From NCBI GenBank assembly GCA_932182025.1, contig CAKNXK010000005.1, forward strand, positions 38,889-102,888: DNA of 64,000 nucleotides, written 5' to 3'. The translations under genes and the position numbers were made by a program. The DNA comes from an uncultured Candidatus Melainabacteria bacterium (lineage in GTDB: Bacteria > Cyanobacteriota > Vampirovibrionia > Gastranaerophilales > Gastranaerophilaceae). Below, in pieces: positions 1-9,226 of the stretch (positions within the stretch are counted from its first letter, which is position 1; each line of letters begins with the position of its first letter). Below the pieces are notes generated by a model. That model worked only from the letters and a program-made list of their open reading frames with translations, did not search any database and was not told the origin of the DNA.

Positions 1-334
1 CAATAACTCTTTTACATTTGCATTTTGGTTCATGAGTACAAACAGATGTGTCATAAACAATTGTTGAATTTTCATCAACATAAGTTTCACATCTGTCTAA
101 TGCTCTATCAGAAAGCATAATTACAATATCACCTTTTGAGTAACGAGGTTCGCCAATCTTTGTATCAGCAATCTGGCAGAAGGCAATAGAAACTCCGCCT
201 CTTTGTTCAACCCCGAAATTAGGAATATAAAGGACTTCTTTTCCTGCTTCATAACCTGCTTCAACAAGAATTTTTGCAATAGACTGAACGCCTTGTCCAC
301 CTTCTCCGGCTAACACTATTTTTGTTCTTGCCAT
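1..334 (-). CDS. korC: 2-oxoacid:ferredoxin oxidoreductase, gamma subunit (partial)
   Basis: The reverse strand from 334 reads MARTKIVLAGEGGQGVQSIA and continues with YIPNFGVEQRGG and SDRALDRCE. The GEGGQGVQ start and the E-x-RGG motif are typical of the gamma subunit of 2-oxoacid:ferredoxin oxidoreductases, which oxidatively decarboxylate a 2-oxoacid to its acyl-CoA and reduce ferredoxin. About 111 codons are inside the window and the C-terminus lies beyond base 1. It starts one base after the stop of the beta-subunit gene, so it is the third gene of an alpha-beta-gamma operon. Whether the substrate is 2-oxoglutarate or another 2-oxoacid cannot be read from this fragment. Confidence 0.88.
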   Translation of the reverse strand, partial: MARTKIVLAGEGGQGVQSIAKILVEAGYEAGKEVLYIPNFGVEQRGGVSIAFCQIADTKIGEPRYSKGDIVIMLSDRALDRCETYVDENSTIVYDTSVCTHEPKCKCKRVI

Positions 335-335
335 T

Positions 336-1088
336 TTATACCCCCTCCGGAACTAAAAATTCTTTAACTTCAAAATAGTTTTCCATTTGTTCTAAACGCT
401 TAAATGTATCAACATTGTTTGTTCTCCAGTTAAGAGGACAAATTGAAAGCACTTCAACAAACGAAAATCCGCCGTTTTCAACATTCTTTAAAGCTTTTTT
501 GAATGTTTGTTTGAGTTTCATCATATTAGAAACCGTTGAGCGCGCTACGTAAGATTTAGCAGGATTTGCAATCGCTGCAACCATTTCTGCACCCTTTGCA
601 GGCTCACCAGTTACGGAACAATCACGTCCATAAGGAGTTGTTTCCGTTTTCTGTCCCGGCATTGTAGTCGGTGACATTTGACCGCCTGTCATACCATAGT
701 TTGTGTTATTAACAACAATAATAAGCATTTTTTCACCGCGCACGGATGCGTTAACAAGGTGCTGCGAACCAATTGCAAGACCGCCGCCGTCACCCATATA
801 TGCAATCCCAATTGCTTCAGGATTAGCTCTTGTAAACCCGTAGATTACAGGTGTTGTTCTGCCGTGGTGGGTTTGTACGGTATCTAAGTCCATATAATTC
901 CAGCTTAAAAGCGAACATCCGATATCACAACCGAAAACTGTTTTCTGCTTAATTCCAAGCTCGTCAACTGCATTAGCCAATGCCTTTAATGTTATACCAT
1001 GACCGCAACCCGGGCAAAATTTGCTTGCGCCGACTTCTGCGTTTTGTGATTTTGGTAAATTTGGAGGAAGATTTAAAAACTCTGCCAT
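336..1088 (-). CDS. korB: 2-oxoacid:ferredoxin oxidoreductase, beta subunit
   Basis: This 250-residue protein is the thiamine-diphosphate-binding subunit. The early FCPGCGHG motif, the GDGGGLAIG segment and NNTNYGMTGGQ make up the TPP/Mg2+ signature of KorB/VorA-type proteins, and the length is normal. Its start codon overlaps the last base of the alpha-subunit gene at 1088 and its stop is next to the gamma start, so the three subunits are translationally coupled. The operon fits anaerobic ferredoxin-linked carbon metabolism. The family is clear. The 2-oxoglutarate specificity implied by the gene name is only the most likely choice. Confidence 0.9.
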   Translation of the reverse strand: MAEFLNLPPNLPKSQNAEVGASKFCPGCGHGITLKALANAVDELGIKQKTVFGCDIGCSLLSWNYMDLDTVQTHHGRTTPVIYGFTRANPEAIGIAYMGDGGGLAIGSQHLVNASVRGEKMLIIVVNNTNYGMTGGQMSPTTMPGQKTETTPYGRDCSVTGEPAKGAEMVAAIANPAKSYVARSTVSNMMKLKQTFKKALKNVENGGFSFVEVLSICPLNWRTNNVDTFKRLEQMENYFEVKEFLVPEGV

Positions 1089-2173
1089 TACATTACCTCC
1101 TTAACTTTTTTAACTATATCATCACCTGTAACTCCAACACCCATTTTGAACAAAGTTGAATAAGGAGTTGTAAGTCCGTAAATTTTTTCCAATACCATTT
1201 GAGCAAGCTGACCGTTAGCAGACTCTGTAAACAATAATTTCTTAGCTCTGGAAACAGCTTCTCTCAATGGCTTAACTGCAAGCGGTCTTATTGTAATAGG
1301 TCTGAATAAACCAGCTTTAATACCTTGCTCACGAAGCTCATCAATCGCAGTACGTGCAGAGCGGGCAACAATCCCGTGTGCAATAATAAGAATTTCAGCA
1401 TCTTCAGCTTTGTATTCTTCATATTCAGCAACTTCTTCAGCCATTTTGTCATAATCAGCCTGATAGCTTTCAAGAACTTCCATCAGCTCTTCTTCCATAT
1501 TATAAGTGTTTCGCATGTGAGCTGATTTTCTATCTACACCGATTTCGCCATCCGCAAGAAGGGATTTTTCTGTAGGAACCATTGTGATACCGCGACTTGC
1601 TGGGTCATAAAGCATTACAGGTTCTCTCATTTTTCCTTGGTAACCATCCGCAAGGACATAAGTCGGGAAGCGATATTTCCACGCAGTGTTGAACGCTTTA
1701 ATCATATAGTCATACAAATCCTGATGACCGGCTGTAGAGTAAACAATTCTAAAGCCTTCGCCATTACCGCCATAACAGGTCAAACGAGTTTCCTGTTGAG
1801 CGTAAATAACCGTTGCGGTTGAAGGGCCTCCTCTTTGCATAACAGCACAAACAAAAGGTATTCTCATCATTTCAGCCATTGACTGAGCATCCTGCATAAT
1901 TACATTACCCGGTCCGGCTGTTGCAGTAAAAGCACGCTTGCCCGCTAAAATACCGCCAATTGTTGAAAATCCTGCAGAAATTTCATCCTCTGTCTGCAAA
2001 AATCCCGCACCTGTTTTGGGGAGCAGTTTACACCAGGTATGCATAATTTCGTTTTGAGGAGTAATAGGATAACCGTACATAAATTCAGCTTCTGCAGAGT
2101 TTGCAGCATAAGCAAGAACTTCATTTCCGGTCAAAAACATTTTTGTGTCTTCTTTAATAAGCTTATTAACCAT
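1088..2173 (-). CDS. korA: 2-oxoacid:ferredoxin oxidoreductase, alpha subunit
   Basis: The protein of about 361 residues starts MVNKLIKEDTKMFLTGNEVL and contains YGYPITPQNEIMHTW, TATAGPGNVIMQ and a C-terminal transketolase-like domain (HGIVARSARTAIDELREQG). These are typical of the pyrimidine-binding alpha subunit. An upstream in-frame GTG at 2191 is possible, but the ATG at 2173 is preceded by AAGGGAAGG at good spacing, so I use it. First gene of the kor operon, overlapping korB by one base. There is no fused ferredoxin domain, so a separate delta subunit or free ferredoxin is probably used. Confidence 0.9.
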   Translation of the reverse strand: MVNKLIKEDTKMFLTGNEVLAYAANSAEAEFMYGYPITPQNEIMHTWCKLLPKTGAGFLQTEDEISAGFSTIGGILAGKRAFTATAGPGNVIMQDAQSMAEMMRIPFVCAVMQRGGPSTATVIYAQQETRLTCYGGNGEGFRIVYSTAGHQDLYDYMIKAFNTAWKYRFPTYVLADGYQGKMREPVMLYDPASRGITMVPTEKSLLADGEIGVDRKSAHMRNTYNMEEELMEVLESYQADYDKMAEEVAEYEEYKAEDAEILIIAHGIVARSARTAIDELREQGIKAGLFRPITIRPLAVKPLREAVSRAKKLLFTESANGQLAQMVLEKIYGLTTPYSTLFKMGVGVTGDDIVKKVKEVM

Positions 2174-2235
2174 TTTTAACCTTCCCTTCACAAGTTATTA
2201 TACTCCTAAAAGAAAGAATGGTAACCCCCTGATTT

Positions 2236-2589
2236 TCAGATTACATGAAAATGTTTGCTTAAAAGTTCTACACCGTTTTTAGATGTAAAGTTTTCAAACC
2301 CATATGACTGCATTGCTTTATTCATAAGAATTGCATCTAATGGAGTAAGACCTGTATTCATAGAAGTTTCAACAATTTCTTTAGAAGATTTTGTATCATA
2401 AGAAAGTCCAAAACTTTTTGCCGCAAAATATCTTTGATTAAAAGAATCACGCGAAAATACTTTTTTGTCATCCGTTTTTTCTAAAGTTAAACGCGAATAA
2501 CTCTTTCCCATATTTTGAAGAAAAGGTGATGATGATATTAGACCTTCTCGTATCTCGAGAAGCGTTGTATTTAATTCTGACATATCCAT
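2236..2589 (-). CDS. Hypothetical protein, 117 aa
   Basis: This is a small open frame between tRNA-Gly and korA on the same strand. The product (MDMSELNTTLLEIREGL...) is soluble, of mixed charge, with no transmembrane segment or signal peptide. The C-terminal half (TGLTPLDAILMNKAMQ) looks helical. No convincing Shine-Dalgarno sequence precedes the ATG at 2589 or the second Met at 2583. I do not recognise the family. Its intact length and position on the coding strand of its neighbours support a real gene, but only moderately. Confidence 0.5.
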   Translation of the reverse strand: MDMSELNTTLLEIREGLISSSPFLQNMGKSYSRLTLEKTDDKKVFSRDSFNQRYFAAKSFGLSYDTKSSKEIVETSMNTGLTPLDAILMNKAMQSYGFENFTSKNGVELLSKHFHVI

Positions 2590-2616
2590 AATTTGTTGTT
2601 GATTTAAGTTATTAAT

Positions 2617-2642
2617 AAAAAAGAGCCCATTTAGGACTCTTC
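2617..2642 (-). terminator. Rho-independent terminator after tRNA-Gly
   Basis: On the minus strand, an AAGAGTCC / GGGCTC stem with a short A/T loop is followed by a run of T, immediately 3' of the tRNA-Gly. One stem pair is G-T. Confidence 0.75.
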
Positions 2643-2646
2643 TTTA

Positions 2647-2721
2647 TGGAGCGGGAGACGAGGCTCGAACTCGCGACATCCTCCTTGGCAAGGAGGCATT
2701 CTACCACTGAATTACCCCCGC
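2647..2721 (-). tRNA. tRNA-Gly (GCC)
   Basis: The minus strand folds as a full cloverleaf: acceptor GCGGGGG pairs with CTCCCGC (one G-T pair), discriminator T and an encoded CCA. The anticodon loop is TTGCCAA, giving anticodon GCC for glycine. The T-loop is GTTCGAGCC. The gene is 75 nt long and is followed by a terminator. Confidence 0.95.
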
Positions 2722-2786
2722 TCGGTATATTTATATAGTACATGCTCAAAATTTTAAGTCAAGGGGGTAAATAAAAAATGAATATT

Positions 2787-3416
2787 TTAAGATTTAATAT
2801 ACCCTGCTCTTACAAATGGATTATTTGGACCCTCTGTCGGACAGAATTTCAAATCCAATAAACGATACTCTTTGATTTTTCCAGTTCTGCTTCTGATAAC
2901 TTCAAATTTAGTATGTAAACCATAATGAGTTTTGTCGGTTTTGAAAAATGATGCAAGCCTTTTCACCAAACTCAAACCGCGCTTAAAATAATCACCTAAT
3001 GCAATATTTACCTCAGCACTTTGAGGAACATCGCTTTTTGCTTTTCCTATTGGCTTACCAAGAGTTTCTGTCATATGCTCCGCATGCCTGCCGGTTAAAA
3101 TATAACCGATTGGTTCAAACTTTTGCCCATCCCAACCGCCGTAAGAGTTATAGAACGAACGTACAACAGGATTCGTTGCATAATCTTTATCTCTACCTGC
3201 AACAACCCGTTTGACATATTCCATTAACGAAAGCTTTTCAGGTTTTAATTTGCTACCTTGACTATTCAACAATCTGACAACAGATTTTTGTAATTTAACA
3301 TTTAATTCTTGAGTAAGAGCAGGTGCATAACTGCCATTTGTCTCACGCACCCAGTGCACGATAGGGAAACCTGACTTAAACTGTGTTGAATATTTTGAAG
3401 TTGGTTGTATGTTCAT
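2787..3416 (-). CDS. Hypothetical protein with N-terminal QFKSG tag
   Basis: The 209-residue protein begins MNIQPTSKYSTQFKSGFPIV. The short polar N-terminus ending in Phe-Lys-Ser-Gly resembles the starts of three other hypothetical proteins in this window. The body is basic and globular (YVKRVVAGRDKDYATNP, GYILTGRHAEHMTETLGKPIG) with no membrane segment. An AGGGGG lies about 12 bases ahead of the ATG. I do not recognise the fold. The tag-plus-body layout fits a lineage-specific family, perhaps sorted or exported through the tag, but that is a guess. Confidence 0.6.
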   Translation of the reverse strand: MNIQPTSKYSTQFKSGFPIVHWVRETNGSYAPALTQELNVKLQKSVVRLLNSQGSKLKPEKLSLMEYVKRVVAGRDKDYATNPVVRSFYNSYGGWDGQKFEPIGYILTGRHAEHMTETLGKPIGKAKSDVPQSAEVNIALGDYFKRGLSLVKRLASFFKTDKTHYGLHTKFEVIRSRTGKIKEYRLLDLKFCPTEGPNNPFVRAGYIKS

Positions 3417-3470
3417 AATAATTAAAACCCCCTAAAAATTATTTTTACCAGGGATAAATGTTAATATTTA

Positions 3471-4697
3471 TTATTGATACAAAAATCCGTCTTCTTTCAT
3501 TCTTCTAAACAATTCTTTGATTTGTTCAGAAGTACAAACAATAGACACACGGAAAAATCCTTCGCCATATTCACCAAATGCATTACCTGGAACAGCAACT
3601 ATACCTGATTTATGCATTAAATCATCCGTAAACTCAACCGAAGTTTTATATCTTGGAGGAATTGGAAGCCATAAGTAGAACGTAGCATCAGGAATATTAA
3701 ATTCACTCCAGCCAAGCTCTTTTAAGCCTTCAACAAATAGCTCTTGATTTTTCTTAAAATCTTCATTGGCTAATTTAATATACTCATCACCTTCTTTAGA
3801 GTTCAAAACAGCAGCTCCTGCTTTTTGTACAGCTTTAAAAATACCTGAATCAAGAGTTGATTTTAGCTTCCCAAACATTTTTACAGCATCTTTGTTTCCG
3901 CAAATCCACCCCAATCTCCATCCGGTCATTGCATAAGGTTTTGAGAAACTATGGAACTCCACTGCAATATCTTTCGCACCTTCGATTTCAAGAATACTTA
4001 ACGGTTTCAAATCTTCTTTAAAATACATATCTGCATAAGCAGCATCTGAGATTAATAAAATATTATGTTTTTTACAAAAAGCAACAACCAACTCCAAATA
4101 CTCGCGAGTTGCAGTTGCACCAAGCGGATTATTAGGATAATTAATCAATAACGCTTTGACTTTTTGAGGCTTATCTATTCCTGCAAAAACTTTTTCCAAA
4201 TCCGGCATATAATTATCTTCCGACTTCAAAGGAACAGGAAAAGCCTTACCGCCTGAAACTTTTACCATTTCTTTGTAAGAAGCATATCCGGGATCAGGAA
4301 CCATAATAATATCTTTATCTTCATCCTTTGTTGTAGGATTTATTATAACTCTTATAAAATTAGCAAGCCCTTCTTTTGAGCCTAAAAGTGAAAAAACTTC
4401 TGTTGCAGGGTCAAGTTCGACACCGAAACGGTTTTTCATTCTTAGAGCAACTGATTCTCTAAAACAAACTTCTCCTTTTGGTGAAGAATATGTATGAACT
4501 CCTGACTCATCAAGAGCCGATTTCATCGCATCAATAACAAATTTTGGAGGATTTTTTACAGGCGCACCCATTGCCAGAGAAATCGGCGCTCTTCCTTTTG
4601 CAGTTAATTCAGGCGTAATTTTTGCAACAGTCTCTTTTATGCGAAACATAATATAAGTTTCAAGTGACTGAACATAATCGTTAAAAAATTCCTGCAT
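3471..4697 (-). CDS. dapL: Class I/II PLP aminotransferase, LL-diaminopimelate aminotransferase-like
   Basis: This is a fold-type I pyridoxal-phosphate aminotransferase. NYPNNPLGA, the SDAAYADM segment and FHSFSKPYAMTGWRLGW, which contains the PLP-binding lysine, are all visible, and the length of about 408 residues is normal. The sequence resembles LL-diaminopimelate aminotransferases, which make LL-DAP directly from tetrahydrodipicolinate for lysine and peptidoglycan, a route used in the cyanobacterial lineage. Other class I aminotransferases (aspartate or alanine type) cannot be excluded. The upstream ATG at 4730 is open, but the ATG at 4697 is preceded by GAGGATAG, so it is preferred. Confidence 0.65.
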   Translation of the reverse strand: MQEFFNDYVQSLETYIMFRIKETVAKITPELTAKGRAPISLAMGAPVKNPPKFVIDAMKSALDESGVHTYSSPKGEVCFRESVALRMKNRFGVELDPATEVFSLLGSKEGLANFIRVIINPTTKDEDKDIIMVPDPGYASYKEMVKVSGGKAFPVPLKSEDNYMPDLEKVFAGIDKPQKVKALLINYPNNPLGATATREYLELVVAFCKKHNILLISDAAYADMYFKEDLKPLSILEIEGAKDIAVEFHSFSKPYAMTGWRLGWICGNKDAVKMFGKLKSTLDSGIFKAVQKAGAAVLNSKEGDEYIKLANEDFKKNQELFVEGLKELGWSEFNIPDATFYLWLPIPPRYKTSVEFTDDLMHKSGIVAVPGNAFGEYGEGFFRVSIVCTSEQIKELFRRMKEDGFLYQ

Positions 4698-4767
4698 TAA
4701 TCTATCCTCATAAACCTGCTGCCAGAACATTATATATAATGTTCCCTAAAATGTCAAAGAAAAGATA

Positions 4768-6630
4768 TTAAAGATATTTTGCAATTTCAGCCATAGTTTC
4801 CGGAAACATCTCCTGAAGAATTAAAACACGCTCGGCAAGTCCCCTTGCAGTATTTGGCAAGTTTAATAATGCATTTGTATCAGAAAATATTTCTTCTATT
4901 GCACCGTGTTTTTCATTCAAATAATGGTCAGAATTTTCAATAATATGATCAAACATGTGTAACTCATTAGATGTTGTTTGAGCCTTATACGCTGTAAGTT
5001 CTCTATGATAAATTGCCAAAATTCTATTCCAAACATCTTCTGTTATTAAAGAAGCCTTATGATGCCCAAACTCATGCAAAAATACGAACGGGTTGTCTCT
5101 ATGTTTTTCTCCAAGCCTTATAAAACAATCTAAATATGCTGAACCCTCTGGAGCTTCAAAATATGGAGCAACTTCTTTCAAACCGCTTGTTTTAATTTTT
5201 ATAATCTCATCCCCCGGAAGATGTCTAATCATATCCATAATTTTTTCATCTCCAGATGGCACAAGAATTTTTAAATCAATTGTTTCTGTTACTCCATTTG
5301 TTGTTACATTCAATAAATTTCCAGAAACATTAATATCATATCTGGCTCCGTTTAATGTCGAAACAAAATTATTTTCATCAATAATTTTATATGTCCGACT
5401 TAAATTCAACAATGATTGGATTGAATAATTATAAGTATTCTCACCATTTGGCTGCTGTAAAAAGTGACATTGCATCTCAATACCAGAAGGAGATTTTAAT
5501 TTTTGTTTAATTACAAACTCTCCTGTTAATGGGTCGCGAAAAGCTCTTGATAATATATCGACATTATCATTATTGACCTTATAAACATCTAATTGCCCCT
5601 CAACTGGAGCTTGAGTGAAAAACGTTTTTTGCCCTGAACTTTCTGTACAGATTTTTTCTATTAAATATTCTTCAGACATATTATATCTGCTATGAGTGGA
5701 AACTCCCGTTAAATAATTTTGTATTTCCATATCCTTAAATTTTCCTGTAGTTTTTGAAAGAAGCTTTTCTGTATCTCTGTCAAAAATACAAACTTCTTCA
5801 TCAACAGCAACCACATATTGAGATGGATTAAACCTATCTTCTTTCATCATTACGGCTCTATCTTCTGCCCGAGCTAATGCTTGAATAACAATTTTTCTAA
5901 TACTGGAACTCGGATTATTCAAGATTTGAGTTAGAGCATGTTTATCCACATCTAATAATCTAAACTTTGAATTAGCAAGCAAAGAAAGCATCGACATTGC
6001 AACGTATGGTTCGTCTTCTAAAGCTTCAACAACTCCATTTGTCGGCACTATTCCAGAATTTGTCAACTTATTCATCCAGTTTTCTGCTTCATATTTGGTT
6101 GAAAAAACACCGTTATTAAGAAGAACTTGTGGTATTTTACTAAAATTTAAAACAGTAGTTTCCGCCTCATCAGAAGTTTTGGCTTGACATACCAGAGACT
6201 TTATTTTTCTTATCTGCGCAATTGTTTCGTCTTCTGATTTACAAGAGGCTATTTGCTTCCTTATAATTTGCGCAAGCTCACTCCATTGGTCGTATTCTCT
6301 TAGAGGAGTAGAGAGACCTAAATCTTTAAAAAACCTTAGAAGAACTCTTTTTGTTTTAGCTGTAATAGAGATATTTAGAAAGGGAGAAATAAACCGAATG
6401 AGACAGGCGTCATCTATATCGTCATTTTTTAATATTTTTGTTAAATATTTTTCCAATCTATCATCTATCTCACCATCTTGAGTAATAAATTGCTGGAATT
6501 TATCTTTCAAAGACGCGAATTGAACAGTATCTGCTTTAAGCGGTTCCCGAACATAAGAAATTCCTTGAGCGGGTTTTAAACCAACTGAAAAATCTTTTAA
6601 AAATGATATTCCTAAATCTAACCTGCACAT
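4768..6630 (-). CDS. Zinc metallopeptidase-like protein (HEFGH)
   Basis: The product of about 620 residues has a largely helical body and a C-terminal zincin motif FLHEFGHH at about residue 520, followed downstream by HGAIEEIFSDTNALL. This gives the HExxH zinc site plus a Glu/Asp third-ligand region, as in lethal-factor-like and related peptidases. The N-terminus carries KADTVQFASLKDK, similar to the Phe tag of neighbouring hypothetical proteins. The open frame extends to 6738, but that part overlaps the gyrB promoter and start, so I prefer the Met at 6630, though it lacks a clear ribosome site. Substrate and location are unknown. Confidence 0.6.
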   Translation of the reverse strand: MCRLDLGISFLKDFSVGLKPAQGISYVREPLKADTVQFASLKDKFQQFITQDGEIDDRLEKYLTKILKNDDIDDACLIRFISPFLNISITAKTKRVLLRFFKDLGLSTPLREYDQWSELAQIIRKQIASCKSEDETIAQIRKIKSLVCQAKTSDEAETTVLNFSKIPQVLLNNGVFSTKYEAENWMNKLTNSGIVPTNGVVEALEDEPYVAMSMLSLLANSKFRLLDVDKHALTQILNNPSSSIRKIVIQALARAEDRAVMMKEDRFNPSQYVVAVDEEVCIFDRDTEKLLSKTTGKFKDMEIQNYLTGVSTHSRYNMSEEYLIEKICTESSGQKTFFTQAPVEGQLDVYKVNNDNVDILSRAFRDPLTGEFVIKQKLKSPSGIEMQCHFLQQPNGENTYNYSIQSLLNLSRTYKIIDENNFVSTLNGARYDINVSGNLLNVTTNGVTETIDLKILVPSGDEKIMDMIRHLPGDEIIKIKTSGLKEVAPYFEAPEGSAYLDCFIRLGEKHRDNPFVFLHEFGHHKASLITEDVWNRILAIYHRELTAYKAQTTSNELHMFDHIIENSDHYLNEKHGAIEEIFSDTNALLNLPNTARGLAERVLILQEMFPETMAEIAKYL

Positions 6631-6693
6631 GTAAATATAAAGTATTTTAAAACTTAAAAATTGCCTATCATGTATTATTTTTCTTTTTTGTGC

Positions 6694-6699
6694 TATGAT
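6694..6699 (+). promoter_or_regulatory. Probable extended -10 of gyrB
   Basis: TGC-TATGAT lies about 33 bases upstream of the gyrB start, with a GGGAGGG ribosome site between them. The -35 region at normal spacing is weak, which fits an extended -10 promoter. Confidence 0.45.
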
Positions 6700-6731
6700 T
6701 GAAAGTATAGAATAGATTTTGGGAGGGATAA

Positions 6732-9167
6732 ATGTCACAAGGGTATGATGCTAGTAATATTAGGGTTTTAGAGGGATTAGAAGCTGTTAGAATGCGTCCC
6801 GGTATGTACATCGGTTCAACTTCACAAAGAGGTTTGCACCACTGTATTTATGAAATTGTGGATAACTCAATTGACGAATCTCTTGCAGGCTATTGTACCG
6901 AAATCCATGTTACAGTGCACAAAGACAACAGCGTAACCGTTGAAGATAACGGCCGCGGTATTCCGGTAGATATCAAACCTGAAACAGGCAAATCTGCTCT
7001 TGAAATCGTTCATACAGTGCTTCACGCTGGCGGTAAATTCGGTGATGGCGGCTATAAAGTATCAGGCGGTCTTCACGGCGTAGGTGCTTCTGTAGTAAAC
7101 GCATTGTCTGAAAAAATGGTTGTAGAAGTTTCCCGTAACGGCTATGTTTGGAAGCAATCATACCTAAGAGGCGAACCTACTGCACAAGTAGAGAAAACTG
7201 TTGCTACAACTAAAACAGGTACAAAATCAACTTTCTGGTTAGACCCTGAAATCTTTACCGAAACTACAGAAATCGATGTTGATATTATTGCAAACCGTTT
7301 CAGAGAAATGGCTTTCTTAAATAAAGGACTTAAAATCGTTCTTCATGATGAAAAAGGCGGAAAAGAAGATGAAACATTCCACTATGAAGGCGGTATCGCA
7401 AGTTATGTAGAGTTCTTAAACCACAATAGAACCGTTATGTTTGATGAGCCTATTTATATGGACAAAATGGTTGATACAATTAAGGTTGAAGTTGCTATGC
7501 AATATACTGATGCATACAGTGAATCAATCCTTTCTTTTGCTAACAACATCAATACTCATCAAGGCGGTACTCACTTAACAGGTTTCAGAAACGCGATTAC
7601 ACGTGTTCTTAACGATTATGCAAGAACAAACAAAATCTTAAAAGACTCTGAACAAAACCTTTCTGGTGATGACGTTAGAGAAGGTTTGACAGCTATTGTT
7701 TCTGTTAAAATCGAAAACCCTGAATTTGAGGGTCAGACAAAAGAAAAACTCGGCAATTCAGAAGTTATGGGCGCAGTTCAAGATGTTGTTAAAGAAAAAC
7801 TTCAAGAATGGTTAGAATTTAACCCTAAACTTGCAAGAACAATTATCGAAAAAACTCTTCAAGCGCAGCGTGCTCGTGAAGCTGCTCGTAAGGCAAGAGA
7901 ACTAACAAGACGTAAATCAGTTCTTGAAAACTCAACCCTTCCTGGTAAACTTGCAGACTGCTCTAACAGAGAACCTGAAAAATGCGAAATCTATATCGTT
8001 GAGGGTGATTCAGCGGGTGGTTCTGCAAAACAGGGACGTAACAGAATGTTCCAGGCAATTTTACCGTTAAGAGGTAAAATCCTTAACGTAGAAAAAGCAA
8101 GACTTGATAAAATTTATGCTAACAACGAAATTCAGTCAATGGTTCAAGCATTTGGTATTACAATCAGCCGTAACTCAGAAGAGTTTAACCTTGAAAAACT
8201 TCGTTACCACAAAATTATTATCATGACCGATGCGGATGTGGACGGTGCTCACATTAGAACATTGTTATTAACATTCTTCTTCCGTTATGCTCGTCCGCTG
8301 ATTGAAAACGGTTATGTTTATATTGCACAACCGCCTTTGTTTAAGGTAACTCAAGGCAAAACTTCAGAATACTTATATGATGAACATGCACTTGATAAAA
8401 TGCTTAAAGAACGCGGTATCAAATCATTGAGTCTTTCTGATAAAACAAAATCAAAAATTAAAACAGGTGACGAATTATTAACATTGCTTTCAAATATGGG
8501 AATGTTCTACAAAGCTTATAATAACCCTATTTTGAATATAATTCCATCCGTTGTACTTCGTGGTTTAATCCGTTCAGATATTAAGCCTGAAGATTTTGAA
8601 AATCAGGCTAAGATGAATGAAATTCTTGCTTATCTACAGCATTACTTAAAAGACCACGCTGAAAACTACAATGTTTCAGAGGCTAAGAATTACGCTGTTT
8701 CATTAAAATACAATCCTGATACTGCAAAATATGCAATTCAGTTAGATTTATTTGAAAACGAACACGAAATGATTACAGCAAATATCATTAAGTCAAACGA
8801 GTTCAAGAGACTCAAGAATTCTTATCCATTGATTCGTGATTTCTTGATTGAAGAAGAAGAAAAACTTATTCTTGAGAGTGAAAACGGTGAAGTTGAAATC
8901 ACATCATTTGAACAGCTTCAAAAAATTGTTGATGACAGAGGTCAAAAAGGTATGACAATCCAACGATTCAAAGGTCTTGGTGAAATGATGCCGCAGCAGC
9001 TTTGGGAAACCACAATGGATCCTGAGACTAGGACATTGTTAAAGGTTAATATTGAAGATGCTATGATGTGCGACCAGTTATTTGACATTTTGATGGGTGA
9101 TAAAGTTGAACCTAGACGTGATTTCATTGAATCAAATGCTGTGTATGCAACAAATATTGATACTTAA
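6732..9167 (+). CDS. gyrB: DNA gyrase subunit B
   Basis: This is the ATPase subunit of gyrase, which introduces negative supercoils as GyrA2B2. The GHKL ATPase signature (EIVDNSIDE near residue 42, DNGRGIP), the transducer domain, the Toprim motifs EGDSAGGS (~425) and DADVDGAH (~498), and the C-terminal QRFKGLGEM are all present. At 811 residues it is longer than the ~640-residue short form. The extra ~150 residues lie between the Toprim core and the C-terminal motif, as in the long proteobacterial GyrB. GGGAGGG precedes the ATG. A strong terminator follows. Confidence 0.97.
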   Translation: MSQGYDASNIRVLEGLEAVRMRPGMYIGSTSQRGLHHCIYEIVDNSIDESLAGYCTEIHVTVHKDNSVTVEDNGRGIPVDIKPETGKSALEIVHTVLHAGGKFGDGGYKVSGGLHGVGASVVNALSEKMVVEVSRNGYVWKQSYLRGEPTAQVEKTVATTKTGTKSTFWLDPEIFTETTEIDVDIIANRFREMAFLNKGLKIVLHDEKGGKEDETFHYEGGIASYVEFLNHNRTVMFDEPIYMDKMVDTIKVEVAMQYTDAYSESILSFANNINTHQGGTHLTGFRNAITRVLNDYARTNKILKDSEQNLSGDDVREGLTAIVSVKIENPEFEGQTKEKLGNSEVMGAVQDVVKEKLQEWLEFNPKLARTIIEKTLQAQRAREAARKARELTRRKSVLENSTLPGKLADCSNREPEKCEIYIVEGDSAGGSAKQGRNRMFQAILPLRGKILNVEKARLDKIYANNEIQSMVQAFGITISRNSEEFNLEKLRYHKIIIMTDADVDGAHIRTLLLTFFFRYARPLIENGYVYIAQPPLFKVTQGKTSEYLYDEHALDKMLKERGIKSLSLSDKTKSKIKTGDELLTLLSNMGMFYKAYNNPILNIIPSVVLRGLIRSDIKPEDFENQAKMNEILAYLQHYLKDHAENYNVSEAKNYAVSLKYNPDTAKYAIQLDLFENEHEMITANIIKSNEFKRLKNSYPLIRDFLIEEEEKLILESENGEVEITSFEQLQKIVDDRGQKGMTIQRFKGLGEMMPQQLWETTMDPETRTLLKVNIEDAMMCDQLFDILMGDKVEPRRDFIESNAVYATNIDT

Positions 9168-9172
9168 AATTA

Positions 9173-9201
9173 AAACGCCCGTCATAATTTGACGGGCGTT
9201 T
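9173..9201 (+). terminator. Rho-independent terminator of gyrB
   Basis: A 12-bp perfect stem (AAACGCCCGTCA and its complement) with a 5-base loop lies 5 bases after the gyrB stop. The arms end in A and T runs, so it could act in both directions. Confidence 0.85.
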
Positions 9202-9226
9202 ATTATTACCAAACGGAGTGTGTATT

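Noticed and set aside
6631..6738. N-terminal extension of the zinc peptidase
   Set aside because: It overlaps the gyrB promoter, ribosome site and start, and the sequence looks non-coding.
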